A stretch of 64,000 nucleotides of DNA from CAG-411 sp963643465 (GCA_963643465.1 CAVIJT010000005.1:62001-126000); one strand, 5' to 3'. Counted from the first letter of the stretch, positions 18,248-27,298 are shown. Program-made: numbers and translations. Notes: generated by a model from the sequence alone, not told the origin.

Positions 18248-18982
18248 ATGAGTGAATTTGTGATAAGTAATGAAGAAGAGTGGGAAAATGCTCTTTTAAG
18301 AGAAACATCCAAAGAAAATATTGCAAGGGTCAGTGAAAATATGTGGTCCATACGAGACAATCTTTCGGTAACACAATTTCAAAAATTGATTGAACTGGGA
18401 CAGGATTTCGATATGGTATATATGGATGTTACAAGAAAAAATGCCATAGAAGTGACGGAACAAATGCGTAAAGAAAATAAACAGACGGTGCTTATGATTA
18501 TTGCGGATGAAAACTTATCGCCTATGGAATATTTAAAACCCAGTGTACAGGCGGCATCCTTGCTTTTGCGGCCTTTTGAAGAGGAGCAGGCAAAAGAAGT
18601 GGTGAAAAAAACATGGGATTGGTATGGAGAAAAGGTAAGTTCGGAGGATGAATTTTTAAGTCTGGAAATTGACCATGATAAAGTAATCATTCCTTATGGA
18701 AGAATCTTATATTTTGAGAGCAATAACAAGAAGATATATGTAAATTTGCAACATGAAAAATACTGTATTTCAGATACGTTGGAACGATTAGAGAAATATT
18801 TACCAGATTATTTCATTCGAAGTCATAGAAGTTATATTGTGAATAAAAGAAAAATCAAAAATATTTTTCTATCTAAGGGAGAAATTGTGCTGGAACATGA
18901 AGTTTTTGTGCCAGTTTCCAGAAGTTATAAACCGATAATAAAGGAGTTAAAGGGCTATTATGAAACCAAGCATTGTATATAA
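18248..18982 (+). CDS. LytTR DNA-binding protein with pseudo-receiver domain
   Basis: This 244-residue protein is embedded in the type VII-like operon. Residues ~140-240 are a LytTR DNA-binding domain: I-P-Y-G-R-I-L-Y-F-E-S, then ISDTLERLEKYLPDYFIRSHRSYIVN (split here as family motifs FIRSHRSYIVN and VPVSRSYKPIIK). Residues 1-125 look like a receiver fold with one candidate phospho-acceptor in VYMDV. The usual N-terminal acidic pair is absent (SNEEEWENAL), so phosphorylation may not occur. ATAGGAG precedes the ATG at 18248; the frame is open further upstream into essC but without a ribosome site. It overlaps the next gene by 23 bases. It is probably the dedicated regulator of the locus. Confidence 0.82.
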   Translation: MSEFVISNEEEWENALLRETSKENIARVSENMWSIRDNLSVTQFQKLIELGQDFDMVYMDVTRKNAIEVTEQMRKENKQTVLMIIADENLSPMEYLKPSVQAASLLLRPFEEEQAKEVVKKTWDWYGEKVSSEDEFLSLEIDHDKVIIPYGRILYFESNNKKIYVNLQHEKYCISDTLERLEKYLPDYFIRSHRSYIVNKRKIKNIFLSKGEIVLEHEVFVPVSRSYKPIIKELKGYYETKHCI

Positions 18983-19601
18983 AATTGCTTATCAAGAGTG
19001 GAAAATTCTTATGGCTTGTAAAAATATGAAACAAATGTATGGACTGACCTTTGAGGAACGTTCCATTTCTAATCGGGAAATGCTTGTACTTTTACATGGT
19101 ATGGTGCAAAAGGGAATGCTTTGTGTGAAAGAAGAACGATTGCAACTTTGTGAAACATATGAATATCTCCTAGAGCTGGTCAGAAAATCAGAATATTTTT
19201 TTGCATTCCGCTATATTCGGGAGGATGCTTTTAAAAGAGGAAGTTTGTATCTTGGTGAGCAATTGCTGTGGATAGAAAACAGTGATTGTAGAAAAGAAAC
19301 GTATGAAATTACATTACTTTCTGCAATGGATTGGGAAGAATGGATGTTAGAACAGCAATTTTTCCCTTGTTATTGTTCCTATGAGATAGAGATGGATTGG
19401 AAAGAGATAGAAACGATGCAAAGTGGAGAGGAAAAGTTTCGGGTGCAGATGCGCAGGGTAGAAAACGGAGAATGTGATAGAGAATTAGTATTGTATGAAA
19501 GTCAGGGAAAGGAGTATTTAGTGCGAAAGGATAAGGAAATAACATCTTTTCTTACTTATCATCAGAATCACTTGTTAAAAGAATTACGAAGTTGGATGTA
19601 A
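18960..19601 (+). CDS. Unknown protein in the type VII-like operon
   Basis: This 213-residue cytoplasmic-type protein has no recognised family. The first ~60 residues could form a winged-helix-like unit (AYQEWKILMACKNMKQMYG, SNREMLVLLHGMVQKGML). The rest is mixed, rich in Glu, Trp and Tyr, with an antiparallel strand pattern toward the end (FRVQMRRVENGECDRELVLYE as alternating hydrophobics). There is no signal peptide or membrane helix. It overlaps the LytTR gene by 23 bases and is followed by the EsaB-like gene 27 bases later, so it is a fixed part of the operon. By position it may be a chaperone or adaptor for the small helical proteins, which is only a guess. Confidence 0.6.
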   Translation: MKPSIVYKIAYQEWKILMACKNMKQMYGLTFEERSISNREMLVLLHGMVQKGMLCVKEERLQLCETYEYLLELVRKSEYFFAFRYIREDAFKRGSLYLGEQLLWIENSDCRKETYEITLLSAMDWEEWMLEQQFFPCYCSYEIEMDWKEIETMQSGEEKFRVQMRRVENGECDRELVLYESQGKEYLVRKDKEITSFLTYHQNHLLKELRSWM

Positions 19602-19628
19602 TGATGTGGCTGGTAAATAAGGCACTAT

Positions 19629-19877
19629 ATGGAAATCGGAAATATGAAAGTAGAAATAAAAGTTGTGGCGCAATCCAAATCCTATGATTTTGAATTGGAT
19701 GCACATACGCCTATTGGACAATTGTTAGAAGAAATCGTATACCAGATAGGACTGGAAGATGAAAAAGTCGTAAATACAAGAAATTTATTCTTCCCAGCAG
19801 AGAGAAGGCGGCTTTTAGAGCAAAGCACATTGGCAAAGGAACAGGTGCGATATGGAGATGTTTTGCTACTTGTATAA
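19629..19877 (+). CDS. EsaB/YukD-like ubiquitin-fold protein
   Basis: This 82-residue protein has the YukD/EsaB ubiquitin-like pattern: K-V-E-I-K-V-V-A strand, FELDAHTPIGQLLEEIVYQIG helix segment, then a C-terminal GDVLLLV strand. EsaB is a small cytosolic component or regulator found in Firmicutes type VIIb loci. The in-frame ATG at 19644 gives 77 residues and a start closer to family members; neither start has a strong ribosome site. Finding it directly downstream of an EssC-type ATPase supports the type VII assignment. Confidence 0.7.
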   Translation: MEIGNMKVEIKVVAQSKSYDFELDAHTPIGQLLEEIVYQIGLEDEKVVNTRNLFFPAERRRLLEQSTLAKEQVRYGDVLLLV

Positions 19878-19913
19878 TAAGTTAGATGTGTGAAACAAAA
19901 GAAAGGGATAACT

Positions 19914-20273
19914 ATGCAGGTAAATACAGAAATGCTGTGGAATGGATTGGAACAGATGTGTTTCTATACCAGACAAAAAGAAGAGTTGTTACAGGACTTA
20001 GAAGGAGTGCTGGTGCAGTGTGAACCTTGGAAAAAGCTCTCAGGCTATAAAGAACTAAGACAGTGTAAAAAGGCAATGGAACAGGAAATACAAAGGCAAA
20101 AAGAAATGCAGCAGGTCTTGGAAAAAATAATTAAAAATTATGAACAGACCGAACAAAGATTGTTGCGGTTACAGGAAGATGGAACAAAGACAGTGGAGCA
20201 TACAAACATTTCCTGTATCAATGTGTCTGAAATTCACTGCTTTTTAAATCAATGGAATTTAATAGGAGAATAG
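19914..20273 (+). CDS. Small helical protein, candidate type VII substrate or chaperone (1)
   Basis: This 119-residue protein begins at the ATG 8 bases after AAAGGGA; an in-frame GTG at 19890 lacks a ribosome site. It is almost entirely helical: helix ~5-35, a turn with CEPWKKLSGYKE, a long heptad-like helix ~45-90 (KAMEQEIQRQKEMQQVLEKI), then a Cys-containing tail. The helix-W..SG-helix layout and size recall WXG100/LXG-associated small proteins, but there is no exact W-x-G. It lacks a signal peptide. It is 36 bases after the EsaB-like gene and directly before two further small helical genes. Confidence 0.6.
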   Translation: MQVNTEMLWNGLEQMCFYTRQKEELLQDLEGVLVQCEPWKKLSGYKELRQCKKAMEQEIQRQKEMQQVLEKIIKNYEQTEQRLLRLQEDGTKTVEHTNISCINVSEIHCFLNQWNLIGE

Positions 20274-20274
20274 T

Positions 20275-20502
20275 ATGAAACTTTATGTAGAGCCAAGGCA
20301 GATTCTTGAAAATGTGGAACGAAGAAGAGAACTGTTGTTGGAAATATCGAAACAATTAGAAACAAAAGGTTTGCAAATGGAAGAATGGATAGAGGAAGGA
20401 ATGGCAGAACTGGATTTTATGCAATATGCTATGGAAACCTATGAAAAAATGGAGCAAAAAAATATAGAATACATTAGGAGTTTGGAATGGAAGAACAGTT
20501 GA
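20275..20502 (+). CDS. Small helical protein in the type VII-like operon (2)
   Basis: This 75-residue all-helical protein (PRQILENVERRRELLLEIS, then MEEWIEEGMAELDFMQYAME) has no signal peptide. AGGAG lies 7-8 bases before the ATG, at the very end of the upstream gene. It overlaps the next gene by 16 bases, so the pair is translationally coupled and may form a heterodimer, as in EsxA/EsxB-type or Lap-type partner proteins. No family can be named from the sequence. Confidence 0.6.
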   Translation: MKLYVEPRQILENVERRRELLLEISKQLETKGLQMEEWIEEGMAELDFMQYAMETYEKMEQKNIEYIRSLEWKNS

Positions 20503-20825
20503 GACAATGGGAAAAGTTGGAAGAGGAAAGTTTTCTTTGCTGGGAGAGTGAGACTGCAAGGCGGCAGCAGGACATTTGGTTTTTATGGGAGATGGAACTT
20601 CGAAAAAAGCTGGAGGAGGTGGCGGAAGAATGGAGTCAACAATGCACAATGGAACAGAAAAAACTAGAGGAGATATTATTTCTGGAGTGGAAAGGGGAAG
20701 CCGCACAAAAGTATCAAAAGGAAATGGGCAAAATGTATGAATGTAGTCAGAATCTTGCGGTACAATTACAGGAAACCGTGGAAGAGTTTGGTGATTCTGT
20801 TCAAAAATGTAAGAAAAAATTGTGA
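20487..20825 (+). CDS. WXG100-like small helical protein (candidate type VII substrate)
   Basis: This 112-residue protein has two long helices joined at EWKGEAAQKY, giving an exact W68-K-G70 motif, which is the hallmark turn of WXG100/ESAT-6-type proteins. The family is ~100 residues and helical-hairpin shaped, as here, though the WXG usually sits nearer residue 40-45. There is no Sec signal. AGGAG precedes the ATG by 6 bases, and the start overlaps the preceding small gene. It is the last gene of the operon that begins with the EssC-type ATPase and is the best candidate for an exported substrate. Confidence 0.62.
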   Translation: MEEQLRQWEKLEEESFLCWESETARRQQDIWFLWEMELRKKLEEVAEEWSQQCTMEQKKLEEILFLEWKGEAAQKYQKEMGKMYECSQNLAVQLQETVEEFGDSVQKCKKKL

Positions 20826-20836
20826 AAAAGACAACA

Positions 20837-20865
20837 TTGTAAATGATTTGTAACAAGTGTATAAT
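20837..20865 (+). promoter_or_regulatory. Sigma-A promoter of the amylase gene
   Basis: TTGTAA and TATAAT are spaced by 17 bases. This gives a ~107-nt leader before the amylase ATG. No clear catabolite-responsive (cre) site was found in the leader. Confidence 0.7.
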
Positions 20866-20978
20866 TATTTTAAAGAAATGCGTAAAATTTTAAAGGAATC
20901 ATCAAAAGTAAAAGAGAAAAGCCATGCTATGGATTGGATGTACTTTAGAACTTGATTCTTTGTGGAAAGGAGATTGTT

Positions 20979-23633
20979 ATGAACAAAAAAAAGATTTGTA
21001 AAATTGCCGGTGTTGTAGTTGCTAGTGCTGCAATGGTAGCTGGTGGTGCATTTTATGGAATGCAGCAGCTTGGAGTGATTGGCAATTCCTCAAATGGCAG
21101 CTCATCATCGTTACAATCAATGGTGGCGCAGAAGTTGTCTGCTACTGAGGACCAACATGAAGTGACGCTTCATTTTAAATGGGAGGGACCACAGCCTCAT
21201 GTGGCGTACTCCATTGATGGTACAAACATTGCAACAACTACTCCTGGTGTTCCTATGAACGACGAGGGAAATGGCTGGTATACATATACAATCAAAGATG
21301 CAGAAGTGGCACAGGTAACCATTAGTGTTCCTGAGTTAGATTATACTACTTCTGAGTTTGCTCGTTCCGAGGGTGAATATTGGTATGATCAGGAAACAGG
21401 CTGGTATACAAAAACCCCTAGTATTTATGAGGAACCTGAGAAGAAGCAAGAACAGGTTGCTGATGGAGAAGAGGAAGTCATAGAAGATGTGACAGATGTA
21501 GCAGCAAACAGCAAGATTACAGTACATTACCCAAGTGATTGGGAGAATGCGTATATCTATGCCTGGAACGCACTTCCAGATGATATTGAGATGGAATGGC
21601 CTGGTGAAAAATTAGAAGAAGAGGATGGATACTATAGTTATACCTTTGATGCGACTACAAAAGTAAACTTCCTTTTCACAGGAGATGGAAATCAGACTGA
21701 CGATTATACAATTAAGACAGCCGGAGAATACTGGTATAGCAATGGAAAATGGGTGACAGACAAGCCTTCTGATAATCCAAATGAAACAGTAGCACCTACT
21801 GAGACGCAAAAACCAGAGGAGTCTGATGATCCAAATGCAACTCCAAAACCTGCATCTACACCAGTGGTAGATCCAAACGCAAGCGATGATTTCCGTGATG
21901 AGTCTATTTACTTTGTAATTACGACTCGTTTCTATGATGGAGATTCAAGTAATAACTTCCACAATTCAGCAGAGAATTCAGGAACCGCAGAGAGCGATCC
22001 TTCTTGGAGAGGTGATTTCAAAGGTTTAATTGAAAAATTAGACTATATTAAAGCGCTTGGATTTTCAGCAATTTGGATTACACCAGTTGTAGAGAACAAC
22101 AGTGGACTTGATTACCATGGATATCATGCTTACAATTTCTCAAAAGTAGATCCACGTTATGAGTCTTCTGATGTCACTTATCAGGATTTGATTAATGCAG
22201 CACATAGTAAGGGAATGAAGATTATTCAGGACGTAGTATTCAACCACACTTGTAACTGGGGTGAAGAGAATCTGTTAAAGATTGATAATCCGGTATATGC
22301 AGGTGGACGAAGTGATATGACTACTACAAATGGTAAGAAAGACGATCCAGATAGCATTTATCATCATAATGGTTTCTGTGGAGGAGCAGACTGGGATGAA
22401 TATTCTGCACAGAATAAGACAATTGCAGATGACTGTTTCGATTTAGAGACAGAGAATCCAAAAGTATATAACTATTTGATTGACTGTTATAATAATTATA
22501 TTAACATGGGTGTAGATGCTTTCCGTGTGGATACCGTAAAACATATTTCAAGACTTACATTAAACTCTGTTTTTATTCCTGCATTCCAGAAAACAGGTGG
22601 TTCTTCTTTCTATATGTTTGGAGAAATTTGTACAAAGGGACATAATGTTTGGTATCGTGGTAACCCACCAATTTCTACTTGCTTCTATACATGGGGGGAA
22701 ACTGGTACATGGGTAAACTGTTGGACCGATGATTTGTCCACAAACGAAGGATTGGTTGAGAGTCACTATACATCACACTGTGATGAAGGAAGTCAGCCAA
22801 CAAGTGACAATGCTTTCTTGAAAGGTAATACCTATCATACGCCAGATACTTCACAGGCATCCGGAATGAGTGCAATTGACTTCCAGATGCATTGGAGCTT
22901 TATTAGTGCAAATTCTGCATTTAATACAGCTTTAGGCGAGGATCAGTATTTTAACGACTCTACATGGAATGTAGTATATGTAGATTCTCATGACTATGCT
23001 CCAGATGAGTGTCAGACAATGCGTTATAATGGTGGAACTGAGGCATGGGCTGAAAACTTAGCGCTTATGTTTACGTTCCGTGGTATTCCTTGTATATACT
23101 ATGGTAGTGAGGTAGAATTCCAGGCAGGAAAACCTATTGATGTAGGTGGTAATGCTCCACTTGCTACTACAGGACGTGCATACTTTGGAGATTACTTAGA
23201 GGGTGACGTTACCGCAACTGATTTTGGTGAATATACTGCAAGCGGAACTGTTGCAGAGACTTTGAACGGTGCATTGTCACAGCAGATTACACGTTTGAAT
23301 AAGATCCGTAGAGCAGTTCCAGCTCTTAGAAGAGGACAGTATTCAACAGAAGGATGTTCTGGAAATATTGCATTCAAGAGAAGATATACTGCAAATGGAG
23401 AAGATAGCTTTGTATGTGTAGCAATTTCAGGAACTGGAACCTTTAGTGGAATTCCAGGAGGAACTTATGTAGACTTAGTTACCGGTGATTCTCAGAGTGT
23501 TTCTGAAGGAGGAACTTTAACTGCAAACTGTTCTGGAAGAGGTAATGCCCGTGTGTATGTATTACAGAATGATACAGCAAAGAATTACGGTGCAGATGGT
23601 AAAGTTGGAAAAGATACAGCGTATCTGAAATAA
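20979..23633 (+). CDS. Secreted alpha-amylase (GH13) with two N-terminal starch-binding modules
   Basis: This 884-residue protein has a signal peptide or N-terminal anchor (MNKKKICKIAGVVVASAAMVAGGAF, read as basic then hydrophobic). Two CBM26-like starch-binding modules (~50-150 and ~175-265, each with a W-Y/W-P beta pattern) follow, then a Pro/Thr/Glu linker with DPNATPKPAS-type repeats. The GH13 catalytic domain starts at ~305. Conserved residues are visible: FNHT, FRVD with nucleophile D518, FGEI with acid/base E549, and DSHD with D672. It should hydrolyse alpha-1,4 bonds of starch outside the cell. The frame opens at a TTG (20952), but AAAGGAG and the signal sequence place the start at 20979. 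It is monocistronic with its own promoter and terminator. Confidence 0.92.
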   Translation: MNKKKICKIAGVVVASAAMVAGGAFYGMQQLGVIGNSSNGSSSSLQSMVAQKLSATEDQHEVTLHFKWEGPQPHVAYSIDGTNIATTTPGVPMNDEGNGWYTYTIKDAEVAQVTISVPELDYTTSEFARSEGEYWYDQETGWYTKTPSIYEEPEKKQEQVADGEEEVIEDVTDVAANSKITVHYPSDWENAYIYAWNALPDDIEMEWPGEKLEEEDGYYSYTFDATTKVNFLFTGDGNQTDDYTIKTAGEYWYSNGKWVTDKPSDNPNETVAPTETQKPEESDDPNATPKPASTPVVDPNASDDFRDESIYFVITTRFYDGDSSNNFHNSAENSGTAESDPSWRGDFKGLIEKLDYIKALGFSAIWITPVVENNSGLDYHGYHAYNFSKVDPRYESSDVTYQDLINAAHSKGMKIIQDVVFNHTCNWGEENLLKIDNPVYAGGRSDMTTTNGKKDDPDSIYHHNGFCGGADWDEYSAQNKTIADDCFDLETENPKVYNYLIDCYNNYINMGVDAFRVDTVKHISRLTLNSVFIPAFQKTGGSSFYMFGEICTKGHNVWYRGNPPISTCFYTWGETGTWVNCWTDDLSTNEGLVESHYTSHCDEGSQPTSDNAFLKGNTYHTPDTSQASGMSAIDFQMHWSFISANSAFNTALGEDQYFNDSTWNVVYVDSHDYAPDECQTMRYNGGTEAWAENLALMFTFRGIPCIYYGSEVEFQAGKPIDVGGNAPLATTGRAYFGDYLEGDVTATDFGEYTASGTVAETLNGALSQQITRLNKIRRAVPALRRGQYSTEGCSGNIAFKRRYTANGEDSFVCVAISGTGTFSGIPGGTYVDLVTGDSQSVSEGGTLTANCSGRGNARVYVLQNDTAKNYGADGKVGKDTAYLK

Positions 23634-23658
23634 ATAGTTTCCACATAAATTGCAAATG

Positions 23659-23699
23659 CGCCACACAGGAGAAGAGGCTTTCCTGTGTGGCGTATTTTT
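23659..23699 (+). terminator. Rho-independent terminator after amylase
   Basis: The perfect 12-bp stem CGCCACACAGGA/TCCTGTGTGGCG is followed by TATTTTTG. Confidence 0.9.
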
Positions 23700-23816
23700 G
23701 TTTCTAAAAGCACCTCTATTTCACAAAGTAATCACATTTATACAGTAGAATAGGGAGGAAGATTGCACAGGTGCAAAATAAGCCCAACTGGGTGCGAGAA
23801 TATAGGAGGGTAAACA

Positions 23817-24884
23817 TTGATTGAAGTAAAGAATCTAGAAAAGAAGTATGGAAATCATGTGGCAGTAAAGAATTTGAGTTTTACAGTCGAAGATGGACAG
23901 GTGTATGGTTTCCTTGGACCAAATGGTGCAGGTAAGTCAACAACTATGAATATCATGATTGGGTACTTATCTGCAACAGAGGGAGAAGTAGTTATCAACG
24001 GACATGATATTTTTGAAGAGCCAGAAGAAGCAAAAAAATGCTTTGGATATCTTCCAGAGAATCCACCGTTGTATTTGAATATGACAGTGAAGGAATATTT
24101 GATGTTTGTTGCTGATTTAAAGAAGGTTCCCAAAAAAGAGCGCAAGGGAATGATTGATAAGATTATGCGAATGACTCACATAGAGGAAATGCAGAATCGT
24201 TTGATACAGCATTTGTCAAAGGGTTATAAGCAAAGAGTTGGTCTTGCACAGGCAATTGTAGGTTTTCCTGAAATTATCATTTTAGATGAGCCAACATCTG
24301 GTCTTGATCCAAAGCAGCAAAAAGAAGTTCGTGATTTGATTCGTCAGTTAAGTAAAAATCATACGGTTATTTTAAGTTCTCATATTTTGCAGGAGATTAG
24401 TGCAGTTTGTGATCGTATTTTAATTATCAATAAAGGACATCTTGTGGCAGAGGGTACACCAGAAGAACTTACAGAATTAGTACAGGGTTCACAGGAAATC
24501 AGAGTGACAGCTAAGGCAGATAAAAAGCAAGTAGAGTCTGTTTTAAATACTTTGAAGAATGTACATAGAGTAGAATATAAAGAAGCAGAAGAAGAGGGTA
24601 CAACTTCAGTTGTGGTATATGCCAAGAAAGAGCATGATATTCGTGAAGAGTTATTTAAGGCGTTTGTGAAACATGATATTGTGTTACTTGGACTGAATGC
24701 GTATACAAAGAATCTGGAAGATGTGTTCTTGGAAATTACAGAAGGAGGAAAGGGAGAAAAACGACTTTCTGGAAAGAAAAAATCTGTATCGTCTAAAGCC
24801 GTTCAAAAGACTGAGGAAAAACAGGATGAGGTTTTGAATGAAACAGAAAAAAAGGAAGAAAAAGAGGAAGAAAGTGAGGAATAA
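23817..24884 (+). CDS. ABC transporter ATP-binding protein (GldA-like)
   Basis: This 355-residue ATPase has Walker A GPNGAGKST near residue 37, the signature LSKGYKQRVGLAQA near 135, Walker B ILDEPTSGLDP near 158 and the switch His in SSHILQE. The C-terminal ~100 residues include a DUF4162-like segment and a highly charged Lys/Glu tail. The start is a TTG seven bases after AGGAGG; no ATG is available. With the following permease, GldG-like and DUF4340 proteins it forms a four-gene unit common in Clostridia and related to the Gld/Nos ABC-2 class. The substrate is unknown; these cells are not gliders. Confidence 0.9.
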   Translation: MIEVKNLEKKYGNHVAVKNLSFTVEDGQVYGFLGPNGAGKSTTMNIMIGYLSATEGEVVINGHDIFEEPEEAKKCFGYLPENPPLYLNMTVKEYLMFVADLKKVPKKERKGMIDKIMRMTHIEEMQNRLIQHLSKGYKQRVGLAQAIVGFPEIIILDEPTSGLDPKQQKEVRDLIRQLSKNHTVILSSHILQEISAVCDRILIINKGHLVAEGTPEELTELVQGSQEIRVTAKADKKQVESVLNTLKNVHRVEYKEAEEEGTTSVVVYAKKEHDIREELFKAFVKHDIVLLGLNAYTKNLEDVFLEITEGGKGEKRLSGKKKSVSSKAVQKTEEKQDEVLNETEKKEEKEEESEE

Positions 24885-24886
24885 TC

Positions 24887-25756
24887 ATGGGAGCAATTTA
24901 TAGAAGAGAAATGAAAGCGCATTTCACTTCCGGTATGGGATATGCAATGATAGGAACATTTTTGCTTGTGCTAGGTCTTTTCTTTTGGGGAAATAATTTA
25001 AAAGCAGCAAGCAGTTCTGTAGGTGCTACCTTGTATAGTGTTTCAGTTGTGTTAGTATTTTTACTACCACTTCTTACTATGCGATTGTTTGCAGAAGAGC
25101 AGCGACAAAAGACAGACCAGTTGTTATTTTCTACTCCAGTTAGTGTATGGGGAATTATTCTTGGAAAATATTTTGCAGTAGTAACGGTATTTACTTGCCC
25201 GGTTTTGGTTGCTTGTACCATGCCATTGGTATTGTCACAGTTTACTTCTGGAAGTTATCCATTCGCAGAAAACTATTATGCAATTTTGGCATTTTGGTTG
25301 ATGGGATGTGTTATGTTGGCTATTGGATCAATGATTTCTGCTTTGACAGACAGTCAGATTATTGCATGTTTTGCTACAATGGGATGTAGTTTTATGATTT
25401 GGCTTATGTCTTCCGTAGCAAGTATTATTCCAACGACTTCTATTGCATCCTTAGTGGGAATTAGCTTGTTGATTTTGTTGGCTTGCGTGCTAATTTACTT
25501 ATTTGTGAAGAATATTATTATTTTCTTTACTATTTTTGTTGTGGCAGAAGGTGTGTTGGTGGCAACATTCTTCTTTAACAATAGTTTGTTCGAATCACTG
25601 TTTGCAAATATATTAGCTAGTGTTTCCTTCTTCTCAAGATTTTATGAGTTTGTCAATGGAACTTTTAACTGGGGTTCGATTGTGTATTATGTATCATTTA
25701 TTTTCTTATTTCTGTTTTTGGCTATGCAGGCAATTCAGAAGAGAAGATGGAGCTAG
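24887..25756 (+). CDS. ABC-2 family permease (GldF-like)
   Basis: This 289-residue integral membrane protein has six hydrophobic helices with the ABC-2 pattern. The N-terminal MGAIYRREMKAHFTSGMGYAM is typical of the GldF/NosY-like class, and LLTMRLFAEEQRQKTDQLLFSTPVS (split here at Q) is the conserved cytoplasmic motif. It begins 2 bases after the ATPase stop, so the two are coupled. It forms the membrane channel of the exporter. Confidence 0.88.
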   Translation: MGAIYRREMKAHFTSGMGYAMIGTFLLVLGLFFWGNNLKAASSSVGATLYSVSVVLVFLLPLLTMRLFAEEQRQKTDQLLFSTPVSVWGIILGKYFAVVTVFTCPVLVACTMPLVLSQFTSGSYPFAENYYAILAFWLMGCVMLAIGSMISALTDSQIIACFATMGCSFMIWLMSSVASIIPTTSIASLVGISLLILLACVLIYLFVKNIIIFFTIFVVAEGVLVATFFFNNSLFESLFANILASVSFFSRFYEFVNGTFNWGSIVYYVSFIFLFLFLAMQAIQKRRWS

Positions 25757-25771
25757 AAGGGAGGAAATATT

Positions 25772-27298
25772 GTGTCTAAGAAGAATCAAGAAAAATCAGG
25801 CAGTGCTTTTTCCTTCAGTGGGAAAAGATTTCGAAATGGAAGCTATAGTGCAACCATGATTGTCATTGTTGTGGCTATTGTGATTATATTAAATTTAGTT
25901 GTGTCCAAGATACCAAAGAAGTATTTGGAATTGGATATCAGTGGGAACAAATTGTATACCATTAGTGAACAAACAGAAAAGTTGTGTGCTTCCTTAGAGG
26001 AGGATGTAAATCTTTATTATTTAATTAGTGATACTGCAAAAGAAAATTATCCGGAGCTTACTAAGTTATTGGAAAATTGTGCAGATAGATCTAAGCATAT
26101 TACCTTATCTGTAAAAGATCCGGATTTGTATCCTACTTTTGGTAATAAGTATGATGCTACAAGTACAACAGCAGTAATTGTGGAAAGTGGCAAACGTTTT
26201 GAATTAGTAGATATCAATGATATTTATACCATTTCTAACTATTCAGACTATTATAGTGGATATGCAGATGCAGAATATGCCTTTGATGGAGAAAATATTT
26301 TGGTAAATGCCATTGACTATGTAACTACCGATTCGCTTCCTACCATTTACAATTTAGTAGGGGAAGGTGAGGCTAGTTTAGATAGTGATATTGAGACATT
26401 GATTACAGATACTCATATTACCATTAACGATTTAGATATGTTGGCAAATAGTGAGATTCCAGAGGATTGCGACTGCTTGCTTATCAATGCGCCTACAGAT
26501 GATTTTAACAGTGTTACTACAAAGGCAATATTGGATTATTTGGAAAATGGCGGTCAGGCAATGATTATTGTAGGTGACAGTGATGTAAATGATATGCCAA
26601 ACTTTATCTCTGTGTTAGAAGCATATGGTGTGACTGTGGAAGATGGTGTTGTATACGAAGGTGACAGTAATTATATCAACCAAGGAAATCCAACTAGCAT
26701 TATTCCAGAGACAATCTCTACCGATATTACGTTAGATATGGTGTCTGCAGGTGCCAGAGTATTGATGACAAATGCACATAGCATTAAAGAATTAGAAGAT
26801 AATAGAGATACGTTACAAATCGACAGTCTCCTTACTACATCCGATTCTGCTTATTTAAAAGCTGGAGATATGGAAGCGGATGATAATTATGAAAAGAAAG
26901 ATGGCGATGTAGAAGGTCCTTTTGATGTGGCAGTAGCTATTTCTGACAGTAAGGAAAATGCAGAATCGGAAGAGGAAACTTCTACAGAAGAAACCGAAGA
27001 AGAGGACGCAGAATCGGAGGATGCAGAGACAAAATTAGTTGTGTTTGGTTCTTCTGCAATTGTAGATTCTAGTATTTACAATAGTGTAACCAAAAATGAT
27101 GCCTATTTGTTTGCTTATGCCATAGGATGGATGTGTAACTACGAAGATAGTATTTCTGTGGCAGCAAAGAGTATGTCAGACGAGTCGTTGGTAATTACAG
27201 ATAGTCAGGTAAACCTTTGGATGGGTGTGTATATGTTAATCCCTGTAGTTATTATTGGTATTGGAATTGGTGTTACTGTTTATCGAAGAAGAAGATAG
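25772..27298 (+). CDS. GldG-like ABC auxiliary membrane protein
   Basis: This 508-residue protein has one N-terminal membrane helix (ATMIVIVVAIVIILNLVV) and one C-terminal helix (GVYMLIPVVIIGIGIGVTVY), with a large extracytoplasmic domain between them. The domain matches the GldG/ABC_transp_aux type: K-L-Y-T-I-S-E-Q-T near residue 50, and DSLPTIYNLVGEGEAS, then a Rossmann-like segment with DCDCLLINAPTDDF. An acidic insertion (ESEEETSTEETEEEDAESED) near 390-410 is low complexity. The start is a GTG after GGAGG. It likely works with the permease at the membrane outer face. Confidence 0.85.
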   Translation: MSKKNQEKSGSAFSFSGKRFRNGSYSATMIVIVVAIVIILNLVVSKIPKKYLELDISGNKLYTISEQTEKLCASLEEDVNLYYLISDTAKENYPELTKLLENCADRSKHITLSVKDPDLYPTFGNKYDATSTTAVIVESGKRFELVDINDIYTISNYSDYYSGYADAEYAFDGENILVNAIDYVTTDSLPTIYNLVGEGEASLDSDIETLITDTHITINDLDMLANSEIPEDCDCLLINAPTDDFNSVTTKAILDYLENGGQAMIIVGDSDVNDMPNFISVLEAYGVTVEDGVVYEGDSNYINQGNPTSIIPETISTDITLDMVSAGARVLMTNAHSIKELEDNRDTLQIDSLLTTSDSAYLKAGDMEADDNYEKKDGDVEGPFDVAVAISDSKENAESEEETSTEETEEEDAESEDAETKLVVFGSSAIVDSSIYNSVTKNDAYLFAYAIGWMCNYEDSISVAAKSMSDESLVITDSQVNLWMGVYMLIPVVIIGIGIGVTVYRRRR

